Position numbers and translations under genes: made by a program. DNA of 25,393 bases. It comes from a virus. Positions 1-5,700 of this stretch are shown piece by piece; the first letter of the stretch is position 1; each line of letters starts with the position of its first letter. The stretch spans positions 1-25,393 of IMG/VR virus record IMGVR_UViG_3300030104_006381. One strand, written 5' to 3'. A model generated the notes under the pieces. That model was not told the origin of the DNA, searched no databases, and was given only the letters and a program-made list of their open reading frames with translations.

Positions 1-636
1 CTGCCAAGCTCTGCCAATGGCTAACTCTTTCTTGACCTGCTCGTTAAAGTGAGGCATCAGTCGTGTCCTTTCGCCACCGAGGTGAGCCCCAATCGTTGGT
101 TGACGTTGGTAAGTTGAGCGAAGAAATTCGATAATACAGTAATTCAAATTGAAGTCTGTAATGACACCCATTTCGTTATACTCCACATAAGTTCCGGTGG
201 TGGGGTTCCACCTTTCTCCCTTCTGTTGAAACAAGGCACCGACACCATAACCAGCAGCCGTCAAGGACTTGGCTATCTTCTCATTATAAGCGAGTTGTGC
301 TTTGACCAGAAGGTCAAGATGACCCTTCAAGTGCTTACAGGTGCGACGATTGTGGCCGCCCTCATAGCAATAAGTGCATTGACGATTTTTGTTTTTTCGC
401 TCCTTTGCGGTCATGGTTGCTGCTGCCTCGACCTCCTCCCAAGTAAAGCCCATCTTTCTTCTTACAGACCAAGGAATACTTGTGATGCTATAATCAGGAC
501 AATCAGGGTTCTCTTTTTTATATTTCGCAAACTTCTGTTTGTATTCTTCATGAGCTTTGATGAGGTCTGGGCATCCAGATTTATTGTGTCCTCGACGATA
601 GCAGTGTGAGCATGTTACGGTTCCATTGTAAGACAT
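1..636 (-). CDS. Two-zinc-knuckle protein (C-terminus beyond window)
   Basis: An open frame runs from ATG at 634-636 to the window edge without a stop, giving 212 residues of a longer protein. The ribosome site AAGGAG lies 5 nt before the ATG. Two retroviral-type CCHC zinc knuckles (C-X2-C-X4-H-X4-C) are visible: Cys9, Cys12, His17, Cys22 and Cys87, Cys90, His95, Cys100. A Lys/Glu-rich, probably helical segment separates them. The remainder (about 105-212) is mixed alpha/beta with no motif I recognise. CCHC knuckles normally bind single-stranded RNA or DNA, so a nucleic-acid-binding role is a fair inference; the partner is unknown. A TCGACA-N16-TATATT promoter lies directly upstream. The reading frame and knuckles are clear; the function is open. 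Confidence 0.85.
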   Translation of the reverse strand, partial: MSYNGTVTCSHCYRRGHNKSGCPDLIKAHEEYKQKFAKYKKENPDCPDYSITSIPWSVRRKMGFTWEEVEAAATMTAKERKNKNRQCTYCYEGGHNRRTCKHLKGHLDLLVKAQLAYNEKIAKSLTAAGYGVGALFQQKGERWNPTTGTYVEYNEMGVITDFNLNYCIIEFLRSTYQRQPTIGAHLGGERTRLMPHFNEQVKKELAIGRAWQ

Positions 637-656
637 ATTTTCTCCTTGTTACCTTT

Positions 657-686
657 ATAATATAATCAACTTTCTTTTATTGTCGA
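657..686 (-). promoter_or_regulatory. Sigma-70-like promoter for the zinc-knuckle gene
   Basis: Read on the minus strand, TCGACA (681-686) is followed after 16 nt by TATATT (659-664), 20-odd nt before the ribosome site of the zinc-knuckle gene. The -35 box overlaps the last codons of the upstream gene (stop at 677-679). It is one base from consensus, and the same N16-TATATT geometry occurs at 1171, 3558 and 21511. Confidence 0.6.
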
Positions 687-874
687 GGACATTTTTTGTC
701 CGGTTTATTAATAATTGTTAAAACATGTGGTGTGTAGATGTGTTCTTCTCCAGACATCAGCATGACCCGTACAGAGCGGATGCCAGTGAAGCGGAAGATT
801 TCAACGACTATACCCAATAATCTTTCATCATACTCGGCTCCACCGGCGACTCTAACGAGGTCACCGACCTTCAT
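677..874 (-). CDS. Small GDLV-family SH3-like protein
   Basis: 65 residues, starting MKVGDLVRV. It belongs to a paralogous set in this window: a start a few residues before G-[DTE]-[LQ]-[VI], then alternating hydrophobic beta strands (GIVVEIF, SVRVMLMSG), then a final strand and short turn (EHIYTPHVLTII). This pattern is typical of small SH3-like or KOW-like barrels found in many phages; the fold is inferred from pattern only. The start overlaps the upstream stop as ATGA (871-874), which suggests translational coupling, since the ribosome site itself is weak. The basic, Cys-containing tail (KPDKKCPRQ) is coded by DNA that also forms the -35 box of the next promoter. Confidence 0.8.
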   Translation of the reverse strand: MKVGDLVRVAGGAEYDERLLGIVVEIFRFTGIRSVRVMLMSGEEHIYTPHVLTIINKPDKKCPRQ

Positions 875-1140
875 ATAAGGCCAGCAATTCTTGCGGCATC
901 GGGTCGCATAATTGAAGCAGAGGACAACTGCTTCGCTTTGTTTACGTGAACCGAAGTAGTTTGGCTAACCCAAGCACCACCTTTGGCTGTCCAGTCAAAA
1001 ATAAGCTTATCGCCATTGCAATCGGTCTTACCGATACACAAACGATAGGAGAACAAACGATTGCCGTCTGTTTTCATGCTACCTGATCTGGCTTCTTTTC
1101 CGTTGTTCCATGCTGCAATTACTTGATCGTTCCTCATCAT
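871..1140 (-). CDS. Conserved-type phage protein, unknown function
   Basis: 89 residues from ATG at 1138-1140. An upstream in-frame start at 1188 would add 16 residues, but it overlaps the promoter and lacks a ribosome site, whereas CGGAG lies 6 nt before 1140. The sequence MMRNDQVIAAW then a Gly/Ser/Lys stretch and WTAKGGAWVSQTTSVHVNKAK suggests a compact beta-rich protein with four or more strands. I recognise no catalytic motif. It is the first gene after the promoter at 1171-1198 and is coupled by ATGA to the GDLV gene downstream. Confidence 0.75.
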   Translation of the reverse strand: MMRNDQVIAAWNNGKEARSGSMKTDGNRLFSYRLCIGKTDCNGDKLIFDWTAKGGAWVSQTTSVHVNKAKQLSSASIMRPDAARIAGLI

Positions 1141-1170
1141 TTTTAACTCCGTTGTTTGAGGTTCATAGGT

Positions 1171-1198
1171 AATATAATCAGTTCTCAATATATGTCAA
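1171..1198 (-). promoter_or_regulatory. Sigma-70-like promoter
   Basis: On the minus strand a consensus TTGACA (1193-1198) precedes TATATT (1171-1176) with a 16-nt spacer. Transcription would start near 1164, about 25 nt before the start codon at 1140. The promoter fills the gap after the stop codon at 1208-1210. Confidence 0.75.
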
Positions 1199-1207
1199 GA
1201 AAATAGT

Positions 1208-1420
1208 TTATCTTTTTTGATTCTTGGCTTTGTTCCTTGTTCTTGGGCCGGGACGGATGACCCCATTTTCAATCAATCTTGCGGCATTTCGGCCATACCA
1301 CCCTTGAAGCGACCACACAATACCCGTATCGACGAGGTGCTGCCATGCTTCAATGACTTGATTTTCATTTTGTGATTCGATAAAGCCCTCGGCCAATCCC
1401 ATTGCTGTGTAGTTATCCAT
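1208..1420 (-). CDS. Small protein of unknown function with basic tail
   Basis: 70 residues from ATG at 1418-1420. GGAGGA sits 7 nt upstream, inside the end of the preceding gene; the longer in-frame start at 1486 has no such site. It starts MDNYTAMGLAEGF. The N-terminal two thirds look helical (ENQVIEAWQHLVDTG, NAARLIENGVI) and the C-terminus is strongly basic (RPGPRTRNKAKNQKR), which could contact nucleic acid. It overlaps the upstream GDLV gene by 8 nt. I do not recognise a family with certainty. Confidence 0.75.
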   Translation of the reverse strand: MDNYTAMGLAEGFIESQNENQVIEAWQHLVDTGIVWSLQGWYGRNAARLIENGVIRPGPRTRNKAKNQKR

Positions 1421-1673
1421 TCGCTTTTCCTCCATATAGTTCTGTGAATGTATTAAAGTTAATCCAGTAATCTTCTTCTTCGCCAATCCAGCGAAGTTTT
1501 ACCATTTTTTTAAAATTGACGGTGTGTGGTTTGATTCTTAAAATTATAGACAATCTGCCTCCAGTCATTACCAAGTCGCCAACGCCGACATTTTCAACAT
1601 CTGCATGTGGGTTAAAAGCATCTGGTATCAGCCATCGTCCAGAGTCTGCTCTAATTTTTAAGTCATCGTTCAT
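1413..1673 (-). CDS. GDLV-family SH3-like protein with N-terminal extension
   Basis: 86 residues. The family core begins at about residue 30 (VGVGDLVMTGG) and runs through the strands SIILRIK, MVKLRWIG and DYWINFNTFTELY. Unlike its neighbours it has about 29 extra N-terminal residues (MNDDLKIRADSGRWLIPDAF). The start at 1671-1673 overlaps the end of the upstream gene by 11 nt and has only a weak ribosome site, so the exact start is less certain; the frame is supported by family resemblance. Function unknown; small-barrel fold inferred. Confidence 0.72.
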   Translation of the reverse strand: MNDDLKIRADSGRWLIPDAFNPHADVENVGVGDLVMTGGRLSIILRIKPHTVNFKKMVKLRWIGEEEDYWINFNTFTELYGGKANG

Positions 1674-1821
1674 TTGCTTTTGTTAAATCCCTTGCGAAAA
1701 GCCACACTTTACGTTCGTTCATAAAGTGAATAAGCCATCGCCCATGTAGTGTCTTGGTAACCAATCCAAGTGTTTTCTTTGTGTCGCATTTTTCATAAAC
1801 TAAATCGCCAACATCAATCAT
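1663..1821 (-). CDS. Small GDLV-family SH3-like protein
   Basis: 52 residues from ATG at 1819-1821, starting MIDVGDLVYEK. An in-frame start at 1881 would give 72 residues, but the region before GDLV would then only repeat the neighbour's coding DNA, and GGAAG lies just upstream of 1821. The family layout is visible: GDLV, GLVTKTLHGRWLIHF, and the closing strand KVWLFARDLTKAN. It overlaps both neighbours (8 nt upstream, 11 nt downstream), as expected for a coupled array. Confidence 0.75.
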   Translation of the reverse strand: MIDVGDLVYEKCDTKKTLGLVTKTLHGRWLIHFMNERKVWLFARDLTKANER

Positions 1822-2014
1822 CGAGCTTCCATACTTTCTTGAGATATGCGTATGCTTTATCCGCAACGGGCTTGCTCTCATACACCATGGGGTCTGTAGG
1901 GGAGTGGGGTAGTAGGATACCGTAGCAGCCTATATCCCCTCGGTCGAGGCACTCAAATCTTTCTACTATGGTCTTTGTAATCTTAAATGGGTTTCTTAGT
2001 TTTCTCTGAGCCAT
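1814..2014 (-). CDS. Small basic protein, unknown
   Basis: 66 residues, MAQRKLRNPFKITK at the start. The ribosome site GAGGAG lies 6 nt before the ATG. The N-terminus is basic (five Arg/Lys in the first 14 residues); the C-terminal half reads as an alpha segment (SKPVADKAYAYLKKVWKL). No motif recognised. It is not a GDLV family member, though it lies within that array, 3 nt after the preceding stop. Confidence 0.75.
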   Translation of the reverse strand: MAQRKLRNPFKITKTIVERFECLDRGDIGCYGILLPHSPTDPMVYESKPVADKAYAYLKKVWKLDD

Positions 2015-2017
2015 GGT

Positions 2018-2179
2018 TCACTCCTCAATCTTCTCTTTTAAAATAGTTTCCAATTCTTTTAATTGACCAAGTATAACCTTGGTTTTTTCATATATTTCGG
2101 GTTCGTCTACATGATTGTATTTAATTCTATGTAGTTCCACAAAAAGCCTTTTGACGATTATGTATGTTCTATCGTACAT
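2018..2179 (-). CDS. 53-residue helical protein, unknown
   Basis: A small frame from ATG at 2177-2179 to TGA at 2018-2020. It starts MYDRTYIIVKRLF and continues as a probably all-helical charged protein (KTKVILGQLKELETILKEKIEE), with heptad-like leucine/isoleucine spacing in the second half. The upstream gene ends one base before it, and its last codons supply a GGGGTGAC-type ribosome site. The downstream gene begins 3 nt after its stop, using the GAGGAG coded by the final Glu-Glu. The tight fit between two genes supports its being real. Confidence 0.7.
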   Translation of the reverse strand: MYDRTYIIVKRLFVELHRIKYNHVDEPEIYEKTKVILGQLKELETILKEKIEE

Positions 2180-2180
2180 A

Positions 2181-2465
2181 TCAGTCACCCCGCACCCAAT
2201 TTAAAATTTCCTTGATGTAGGTAGGAGGGCAGAATATAATGACAGTTCTCCACCCCATGAACTTGGGAGGCAATCGTTTCTTCCAAGGATAAGGATCTCG
2301 CCTGTTGGACGCTGCCTCAACATAGATAGCGACATGTTTACCAGCACCATCACCACCGAATCTAATATCAAAAGCATCATCGGTGCAATCTACAAGCTCC
2401 TTCATAAGAGCCTCTCTCGTCTCAGATTCGGAGGCTTTAGGTCCCGACCAGTATAGGTTAGCCAT
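2181..2465 (-). CDS. Phage protein of unknown function
   Basis: 94 residues from ATG at 2463-2465, with GAGGAGGT 5 nt upstream. The in-frame start at 2483 lacks this spacing. It is mixed alpha/beta: a helix (SESETREALMKELVD), a strand pair (DAFDIRFGGDG, HVAIYVEAAS), a basic Trp/Pro segment (YPWKKRLPPKFMGW) and VIIFCPPTYIKEIL. No known catalytic motif. It overlaps the end of the preceding GDLV gene by 8 nt. Confidence 0.75.
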   Translation of the reverse strand: MANLYWSGPKASESETREALMKELVDCTDDAFDIRFGGDGAGKHVAIYVEAASNRRDPYPWKKRLPPKFMGWRTVIIFCPPTYIKEILNWVRGD

Positions 2466-2649
2466 CGGTGACCTCCTCGCCATATATACGGCAATCTTGG
2501 CGGCTTACGAGGATTTTTGTACCTCCCGCCATAACAATTATATCTTCTTCATTGGGAATAGACACGACCAGTGCGGGGAACCCGTGTAGGGTAGTACCAC
2601 TCGGAACGATAGCCTCATCGCTCACATAAACTAAATCACCTATTTTCAT
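2458..2649 (-). CDS. Small GDLV-family SH3-like protein
   Basis: 63 residues from ATG at 2647-2649, starting MKIGDLVYVSDEA. GGAG lies 5 nt before the ATG, inside the end of the upstream gene, with an ATGA overlap; the in-frame start at 2667 is therefore less likely. Strands FPALVVSI and DIIVMAGGTKILVSRQD match the family pattern of a central hydrophobic strand followed by a glycine turn and a closing strand. Confidence 0.8.
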   Translation of the reverse strand: MKIGDLVYVSDEAIVPSGTTLHGFPALVVSIPNEEDIIVMAGGTKILVSRQDCRIYGEEVTDG

Positions 2650-2966
2650 AACAACTCCGGCAAACAATTGGGTATACCATTTGGCAATTCACCAGACACC
2701 ATACCCCCATGTTTAACTATTATGGCATAAACCAAAGCGGCTGGAACATAAGCATAAACTGCATCAGTTGGGTCGGCTGTTGTTTCAGCATACTCCATAA
2801 GCAACTCTTCTCGCTGAGAAGGGTAGCCAACTTCGACCGTTTCATATTGGTAAGCACCATTGTATCGTGGCTCGCAATAAGCATACTCATTGGCTTGAAC
2901 GGACATCGTAAAGCCATCGGAGCATACGACTTTTTCATTTAAAAATGTTTTCTTAGTCATTCCCAT
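2646..2966 (-). CDS. Acidic phage protein, unknown
   Basis: 106 residues. It starts MGMTKKTFLNEK with GGAGG 6 nt upstream; a second ATG two codons later is possible. It is rich in Tyr and Glu (EYAYCEPRYNGAYQYE, ELLMEYAET), followed by a hydrophobic segment (AVYAYVPAALVYAIIVKHGG) and a Pro/Leu-rich end (LPNGIPNCLPELL). The hydrophobic stretch is only moderately apolar and I do not call it a membrane span. I recall similar proteins in phages only as unnamed ones. It overlaps the preceding GDLV gene by 14 nt. Confidence 0.75.
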   Translation of the reverse strand: MGMTKKTFLNEKVVCSDGFTMSVQANEYAYCEPRYNGAYQYETVEVGYPSQREELLMEYAETTADPTDAVYAYVPAALVYAIIVKHGGMVSGELPNGIPNCLPELL

Positions 2967-3129
2967 TTAGAACCTCCAATTCTTCTTCAAGGAACCAGTG
3001 CTTTTTTGTAGAGACAGCCGACACCACTTGGATGCGGGGCTTGTATTTATTGTTGTATTTCTTCTCACAAAGAACAACATAAAACTTCTTATTGGTCGCC
3101 ATGTGGCGAACGAGATCCCCTTGTTTCAT
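2953..3129 (-). CDS. Small GDLV-family SH3-like protein
   Basis: 58 residues from ATG at 3127-3129 to TAA at 2953-2955, starting MKQGDLVRHMATN. The family elements are GDLV, strand KFYVVLCEKK, strand RIQVVSAVST, and an aromatic closing segment (KKHWFLEEELEVL). The start overlaps the upstream stop as ATGA, so it is probably translated by coupling. Its last codons carry the GGAGG ribosome site of the next gene (start 2966). Confidence 0.75.
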   Translation of the reverse strand: MKQGDLVRHMATNKKFYVVLCEKKYNNKYKPRIQVVSAVSTKKHWFLEEELEVLNGND

Positions 3130-3305
3130 TGCTTGAATCCGATAGGAGCCGCTTCTTTTTCGGGTGCTCCTTTTGCCGCAGGGATCTGTGACATCATCAC
3201 ACCCACGGGTGCGGGGGAGGAAGTCAACAACATGATATTTGCTATCTTGGTTAAGAGTGAATCGCTAACATTAATTTTAATTGTAATTTCATTATCGTTT
3301 TTCAT
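3126..3305 (-). CDS. Small protein with hydrophobic Met/Ala/Pro centre
   Basis: 59 residues from ATG at 3303-3305; GGAGG sits 5 nt upstream and the longer in-frame start at 3317 would overlap that site. The N-terminal part (NDNEITIKINVSDSLLTKIANIML) alternates as a strand then a helix. The rest is Pro/Ala/Met-rich (SSPAPVGVMMSQIPAAKG) and ends IGFKQ. No family recognised. It has its own near-consensus promoter (3327-3354). Confidence 0.7.
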   Translation of the reverse strand: MKNDNEITIKINVSDSLLTKIANIMLLTSSPAPVGVMMSQIPAAKGAPEKEAAPIGFKQ

Positions 3306-3326
3306 TATTACCTCCAAGGTATTATT

Positions 3327-3354
3327 ATTATAACTTATTCTGACGAGTTGTCAA
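3327..3354 (-). promoter_or_regulatory. Sigma-70-like promoter
   Basis: Minus-strand TTGACA (3349-3354), a 16-nt spacer and a consensus TATAAT (3327-3332). It lies across the last codons and stop (3335-3337) of the upstream GDLV gene and about 20 nt before the start at 3305. Confidence 0.78.
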
Positions 3355-3535
3355 GGTTTATTTTCTTAATATCTGCGGTTGTTACCCACAGGTCGGTTAT
3401 GTCACCGCTGGCAACACAATAGAACATATCCCTCACTTCGGTGATCATACCAATTCTGTGAATATGGAGTGTGTTATCTTTTTTCATGTAGGCATAAAAC
3501 TCTTCATCGAATTCAACTAAATCACCTATTTCCAT
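3335..3535 (-). CDS. Small GDLV-family SH3-like protein
   Basis: 66 residues from ATG at 3533-3535, starting MEIGDLVEFDEEFYAYM. GGAG lies 7 nt upstream; the in-frame start at 3559 would fall in the promoter. Family strands are visible (IGMITEVRDMFYCVASG, then DLWVTTADIKKINL). It is more acidic than its siblings. Its 3' end is also the site of the promoter for the next gene. Confidence 0.8.
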   Translation of the reverse strand: MEIGDLVEFDEEFYAYMKKDNTLHIHRIGMITEVRDMFYCVASGDITDLWVTTADIKKINLDNSSE

Positions 3536-3557
3536 TTTAATTCTCCAATCAACTTCC

Positions 3558-3587
3558 ATAATATATCATGTTCTCTCGAAAAGTCAA
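3558..3587 (-). promoter_or_regulatory. Sigma-70-like promoter
   Basis: Minus-strand TTGACT (3582-3587), one base from consensus, then 16 nt and TATATT (3560-3565). The -35 box covers the stop codon (3584-3586) of the preceding gene. It would drive the gene starting at 3535. Confidence 0.65.
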
Positions 3588-3772
3588 CCAAGTTTCTTCA
3601 TAAATTGTCTGGTTACCATGAACTTCTCTTTATTGCTAATAGAGTAAACCATAAAATAATCTTCAAGGTGTTCAATTCGAGAACCCATGCAATGCAAAAC
3701 CATACACAAAGAGTGAACATCCGTGTTGCCCAACTCTCTAATTAAAATTAATTCACCCTCTTCATATGTCAT
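3584..3772 (-). CDS. Divergent GDLV-family SH3-like protein
   Basis: 62 residues from ATG at 3770-3772; a TTG one codon earlier is equally well spaced from a GAGG site. The GDLV position reads EEGELILIREL, followed by a hydrophobic strand (SLCMVLHCMG), YFMVYSISN, and a closing segment (KFMVTRQFMKKL) that matches the family's end pattern. It overlaps the upstream gene by 11 nt. Family membership is inferred from layout, as sequence identity is low. Confidence 0.68.
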   Translation of the reverse strand: MTYEEGELILIRELGNTDVHSLCMVLHCMGSRIEHLEDYFMVYSISNKEKFMVTRQFMKKLG

Positions 3773-4028
3773 CAATGCGATCCTCTAATGTATATTCGTC
3801 TTCAAGCAAATAGACCGTCCCACTGCTTATCAAACGCTCAAGTGTATCGTGTCCCATAACTGTGATAGACCCATCTACATAGTATATCTCATAGTTAAAT
3901 CGCCAATTAATCATGGCATTTATTGTATTTAATTTGCCTGTCTCAATTAAACGACAAATAACACCAATCTTTCCCATGTCCCAAATGAGAGTACCTACAT
4001 CATAGTAATCATTTTTTGGCACGCTCAA
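3762..4028 (-). CDS. Divergent GDLV-family protein, longer version
   Basis: 88 residues if it starts at TTG (4026-4028), which has AAGGAG 4 nt upstream; GTG at 4020-4022 is the alternative and there is no in-frame ATG before residue 18. The core starts DVGTLIWDMGKIGVI and continues through NYEIYYVDGSITVMGHDTLERLI, where the family's closing strand would be; an acidic tail follows (LLEDEYTLEDRIDD). It overlaps the protease gene upstream by 20 nt, an unusual depth that makes the start uncertain. Confidence 0.65.
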   Translation of the reverse strand: MSVPKNDYYDVGTLIWDMGKIGVICRLIETGKLNTINAMINWRFNYEIYYVDGSITVMGHDTLERLISSGTVYLLEDEYTLEDRIDDI

Positions 4029-4707
4029 ACAACTCCTTTATGAAGTCGTGATCATAGTCTTGAATTTTCTGAACATGCACAGCAGTCTCGACCAACTCAG
4101 GAAATGGATTGACACTGGATACACCAACTGAAACGGCTGAGAGGACACCAATCGCTCTCCCCCAGAAATCAAACACGACAGAACCCGATGAACCGGGCAA
4201 AGCAAAGCTCTGAATTAACATTCTATACTCTGAATCCTTGGAAACAAAGCCTTTAAAAAGAGATTTACCTAAATCTTGCGGAAACCCCGCATAGTAAGTA
4301 GTTTTTCCAATTAAATCATTATTTCGATTAACTCGAAACCATTGAGCGTCTATGTTCCACAATTCTCTTTCCGGCACAAGTACCGCAAGATCGCGAATTG
4401 GATCCAAATGCAGAGGTATGAGCCTAACAAGCTCTTCTCCATCAATTATATATGTTTCGTATGGGTGGTTTATAACATGGGCGGCTGTTAAGATAAATTT
4501 ATATTTACCTGATTTGAAGTAGTTACCAGAACCATGGCCCAACATGGTTTCACCTTTCATAACAAGAATCTTACCACTGGATGCTAATGGTGTTTTGTTA
4601 GAAAAAGCTTTCGTCGTTTGAGCTTGTTCAAATGTAACTGCTGTCCGATTCTCACTTGTTTCCAGAGTAACCAGACAAGAAAACAACAACAATAAATAAT
4701 AAGACAT
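4009..4707 (-). CDS. Exported trypsin-like serine protease
   Basis: 232 residues from ATG at 4705-4707 (TTG at 4713 is an alternative). The N-terminus SYYLLLLFSCLV is a short hydrophobic export signal, possibly a lipobox with Cys11, though Phe at -2 is atypical. The trypsin/HtrA-type (PA clan) triad is readable: His77 in LTAAHV, Asp106 in PIRDLAVL, Ser174 in PGSSGS. The length suits one chymotrypsin-fold domain with no PDZ domain. It likely cuts proteins in the host envelope or periplasm; the substrate is unknown. It has a terminator just upstream and shares a leader element with the vWA lipoprotein. It is unusual among small array genes. Family call firm, role inferred. Confidence 0.88.
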   Translation of the reverse strand: MSYYLLLLFSCLVTLETSENRTAVTFEQAQTTKAFSNKTPLASSGKILVMKGETMLGHGSGNYFKSGKYKFILTAAHVINHPYETYIIDGEELVRLIPLHLDPIRDLAVLVPERELWNIDAQWFRVNRNNDLIGKTTYYAGFPQDLGKSLFKGFVSKDSEYRMLIQSFALPGSSGSVVFDFWGRAIGVLSAVSVGVSSVNPFPELVETAVHVQKIQDYDHDFIKELFERAKK

Positions 4708-4711
4708 AACC

Positions 4712-4732
4712 AAAACCCTCTATTAATAACTA
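4712..4732 (-). promoter_or_regulatory. Leader element shared with the vWA lipoprotein gene
   Basis: The 21 nt before the protease gene match 9616-9635 before the ASH/vWA lipoprotein gene: 11 identical bases (TAGAGGGTTTT on the coding strand) and 8 identical bases (TAGTTATT), separated by two versus one differing nt. GAGGG may serve as the ribosome site; the TAGTTATT part could be a promoter or regulator site. No other copy was noticed in the window. Confidence 0.45.
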
Positions 4733-4764
4733 TGGAATGATATAGCAAAAGAAGGAAATGTAAT

Positions 4765-4788
4765 AAAAAAAGGCCCGCTGGGGCCTTT
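4765..4788 (-). terminator. Rho-independent terminator
   Basis: Minus strand: an AAAGGCCC / GGGCCTTT stem with a CAGC loop, followed by a run of T. It is the clearest intrinsic terminator in the window. It follows the GDLV gene at 4809-4970 and separates the QueF transcript from the protease and the array. Confidence 0.9.
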
Positions 4789-4808
4789 GTATCTTTCATG
4801 TGACGATT

Positions 4809-4970
4809 TTATTTCTTTATTGGATGAACCATTTCCTTGGCGATTATGAAAAAACCACTGAGGTCGGGGTGTTTTAATTTAACACTCCTATCTGTAACTT
4901 CTAGAACAGTCATCACTTGGTACGAGTCATTATGATAATTTGATACATTTACTTGATCACCGGGTTTCAT
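4809..4970 (-). CDS. Small GDLV-family SH3-like protein (GDQV variant)
   Basis: 53 residues from ATG at 4968-4970 to TAA at 4809-4811, starting MKPGDQVNVSNYHN. Family strands: YQVMTVLEVTDRSVKLKH, then the closing strand GFFIIAKEMVHPI. The ATG follows directly on the upstream TAA, and AAGGAG is coded by the end of the QueF-like gene 6 nt before. It is the last gene before the terminator at 4765-4788. Confidence 0.78.
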   Translation of the reverse strand: MKPGDQVNVSNYHNDSYQVMTVLEVTDRSVKLKHPDLSGFFIIAKEMVHPIKK

Positions 4971-5384
4971 TTACCACTCCTTTGATTGGGCTGACCAATC
5001 CCTGTATTTGTCTTCACCGCCTCTGATTTTCCAATCAGAGTCAATTGTTAATTTGCTACTAATGCCTCCCCTTGGGTTACAGATCATAACTAATCGTATT
5101 CTATCTGGTTCATAAACTTTTACCAAGTCATCATAAATAACATTCATAATTCGTTCGTAAGAAAATGTTTTGCTTCTAAAATGATAGATGTACTCTTTTA
5201 AAGATTTAAGCTCTATAACTTTGTCACCAGCATAAAATGTAATATATAAAGTTGCAAAATCAGGTTGTTTGCGTGTACCCTCAAATGTCAACTCAGGAAT
5301 CTTTATTTTTGTTTCATAAGCACTCTTGCTTGGGTTCGGTATTGACTTTAAAATGGTTGAGTCTGACCAGATTCTTTTTTTCAT
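4971..5384 (-). CDS. QueF-family protein lacking the catalytic cysteine
   Basis: 137 residues. It matches type I QueF (NADPH-dependent preQ0 reductase, T-fold) over most of its length: ELTFEGTRKQPDFATLYI (31-48) for the QueF stretch EFTSLCP...QPDFATIYI, IELKSLKEYIYHFR (57-70) for the QueF motif E-x-KSLK-x-Y, Glu77 at the HE position (here YE), and PRGGIS (104-109). The active-site cysteine is missing: that segment has Glu/Gly instead and the protein's only cysteine is Cys102. Ordinary nitrile reduction through a thioimide is therefore unlikely. It could bind a 7-deazaguanine or pterin-like base, or serve in phage DNA modification. GGAGG precedes the ATG. Family call firm, activity unknown. 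Confidence 0.85.
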   Translation of the reverse strand: MKKRIWSDSTILKSIPNPSKSAYETKIKIPELTFEGTRKQPDFATLYITFYAGDKVIELKSLKEYIYHFRSKTFSYERIMNVIYDDLVKVYEPDRIRLVMICNPRGGISSKLTIDSDWKIRGGEDKYRDWSAQSKEW

Positions 5385-5542
5385 TTTCCCTCCGCAGTTA
5401 AATAATTATTGTAACAAAAAGCAGCTAAAAATAAACAAAATATCGACCAGAACCACTGTCCTGATATTAATGATGCAATTGCCATCGCTGCATTGATGTA
5501 AGCACATGCTAAACTAAGCTTACTTGATGTTAAAAAATTCAT
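5381..5542 (-). CDS. Small two-span membrane protein
   Basis: 53 residues from ATG at 5540-5542 to TGA at 5381-5383, preceded by AGGAG. After MNFLTSSKLS come two hydrophobic segments (LACAYINAAMAIASLIS and WFWSIFCLFLAAFCY), joined by a short GQW turn, and a tail NNYLTAEGK. A hairpin in the inner membrane is likely. It overlaps the QueF-like gene as ATGA. Function unknown. Confidence 0.68.
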   Translation of the reverse strand: MNFLTSSKLSLACAYINAAMAIASLISGQWFWSIFCLFLAAFCYNNYLTAEGK

Positions 5543-5550
5543 AATTTCTC

Positions 5551-5700
5551 CTATTTTTTTGTTATAATAAATTTATATTCAAAGTTCTTGTCTTTATTTA
5601 TCTCTCTCTCAAGTAATTCAATTTGCATACTCATATATCTTATCATGTTTCGATAAGCTTGTATGCTTTCTTTCGCTTGTCTCTCCTCTTTTTCAGTCAT
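5551..5700 (-). CDS. Small helical charged protein
   Basis: 49 residues from ATG at 5698-5700 to TAG at 5551-5553. GGAG sits 7 nt upstream, coded by the end of the alpha/beta hydrolase gene, and the ATG directly follows that gene's TGA. The sequence MTEKEERQAKESIQAYRNMIRYMSM then IELLEREINKDKN reads as one long amphipathic, possibly coiled-coil helix, with a short strand (FEYKFIITKK) at the end. No family recognised. Confidence 0.65.
   Translation of the reverse strand: MTEKEERQAKESIQAYRNMIRYMSMQIELLEREINKDKNFEYKFIITKK

Noticed and set aside
226-609. Plus-strand open frame opposite the zinc-knuckle gene
   Set aside because: No ribosome site or family; the opposite strand carries an open frame with two intact CCHC motifs and a promoter.
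697-716. GGACA / TGTCC hairpin at the end of the GDLV gene as terminator
   Set aside because: No T run follows and the arms are coding sequence; five base pairs around an A-rich loop are weak.
4584-4799. Minus-strand open frame before the protease
   Set aside because: It crosses the intrinsic terminator at 4765-4788 and overlaps the protease signal sequence in another frame.
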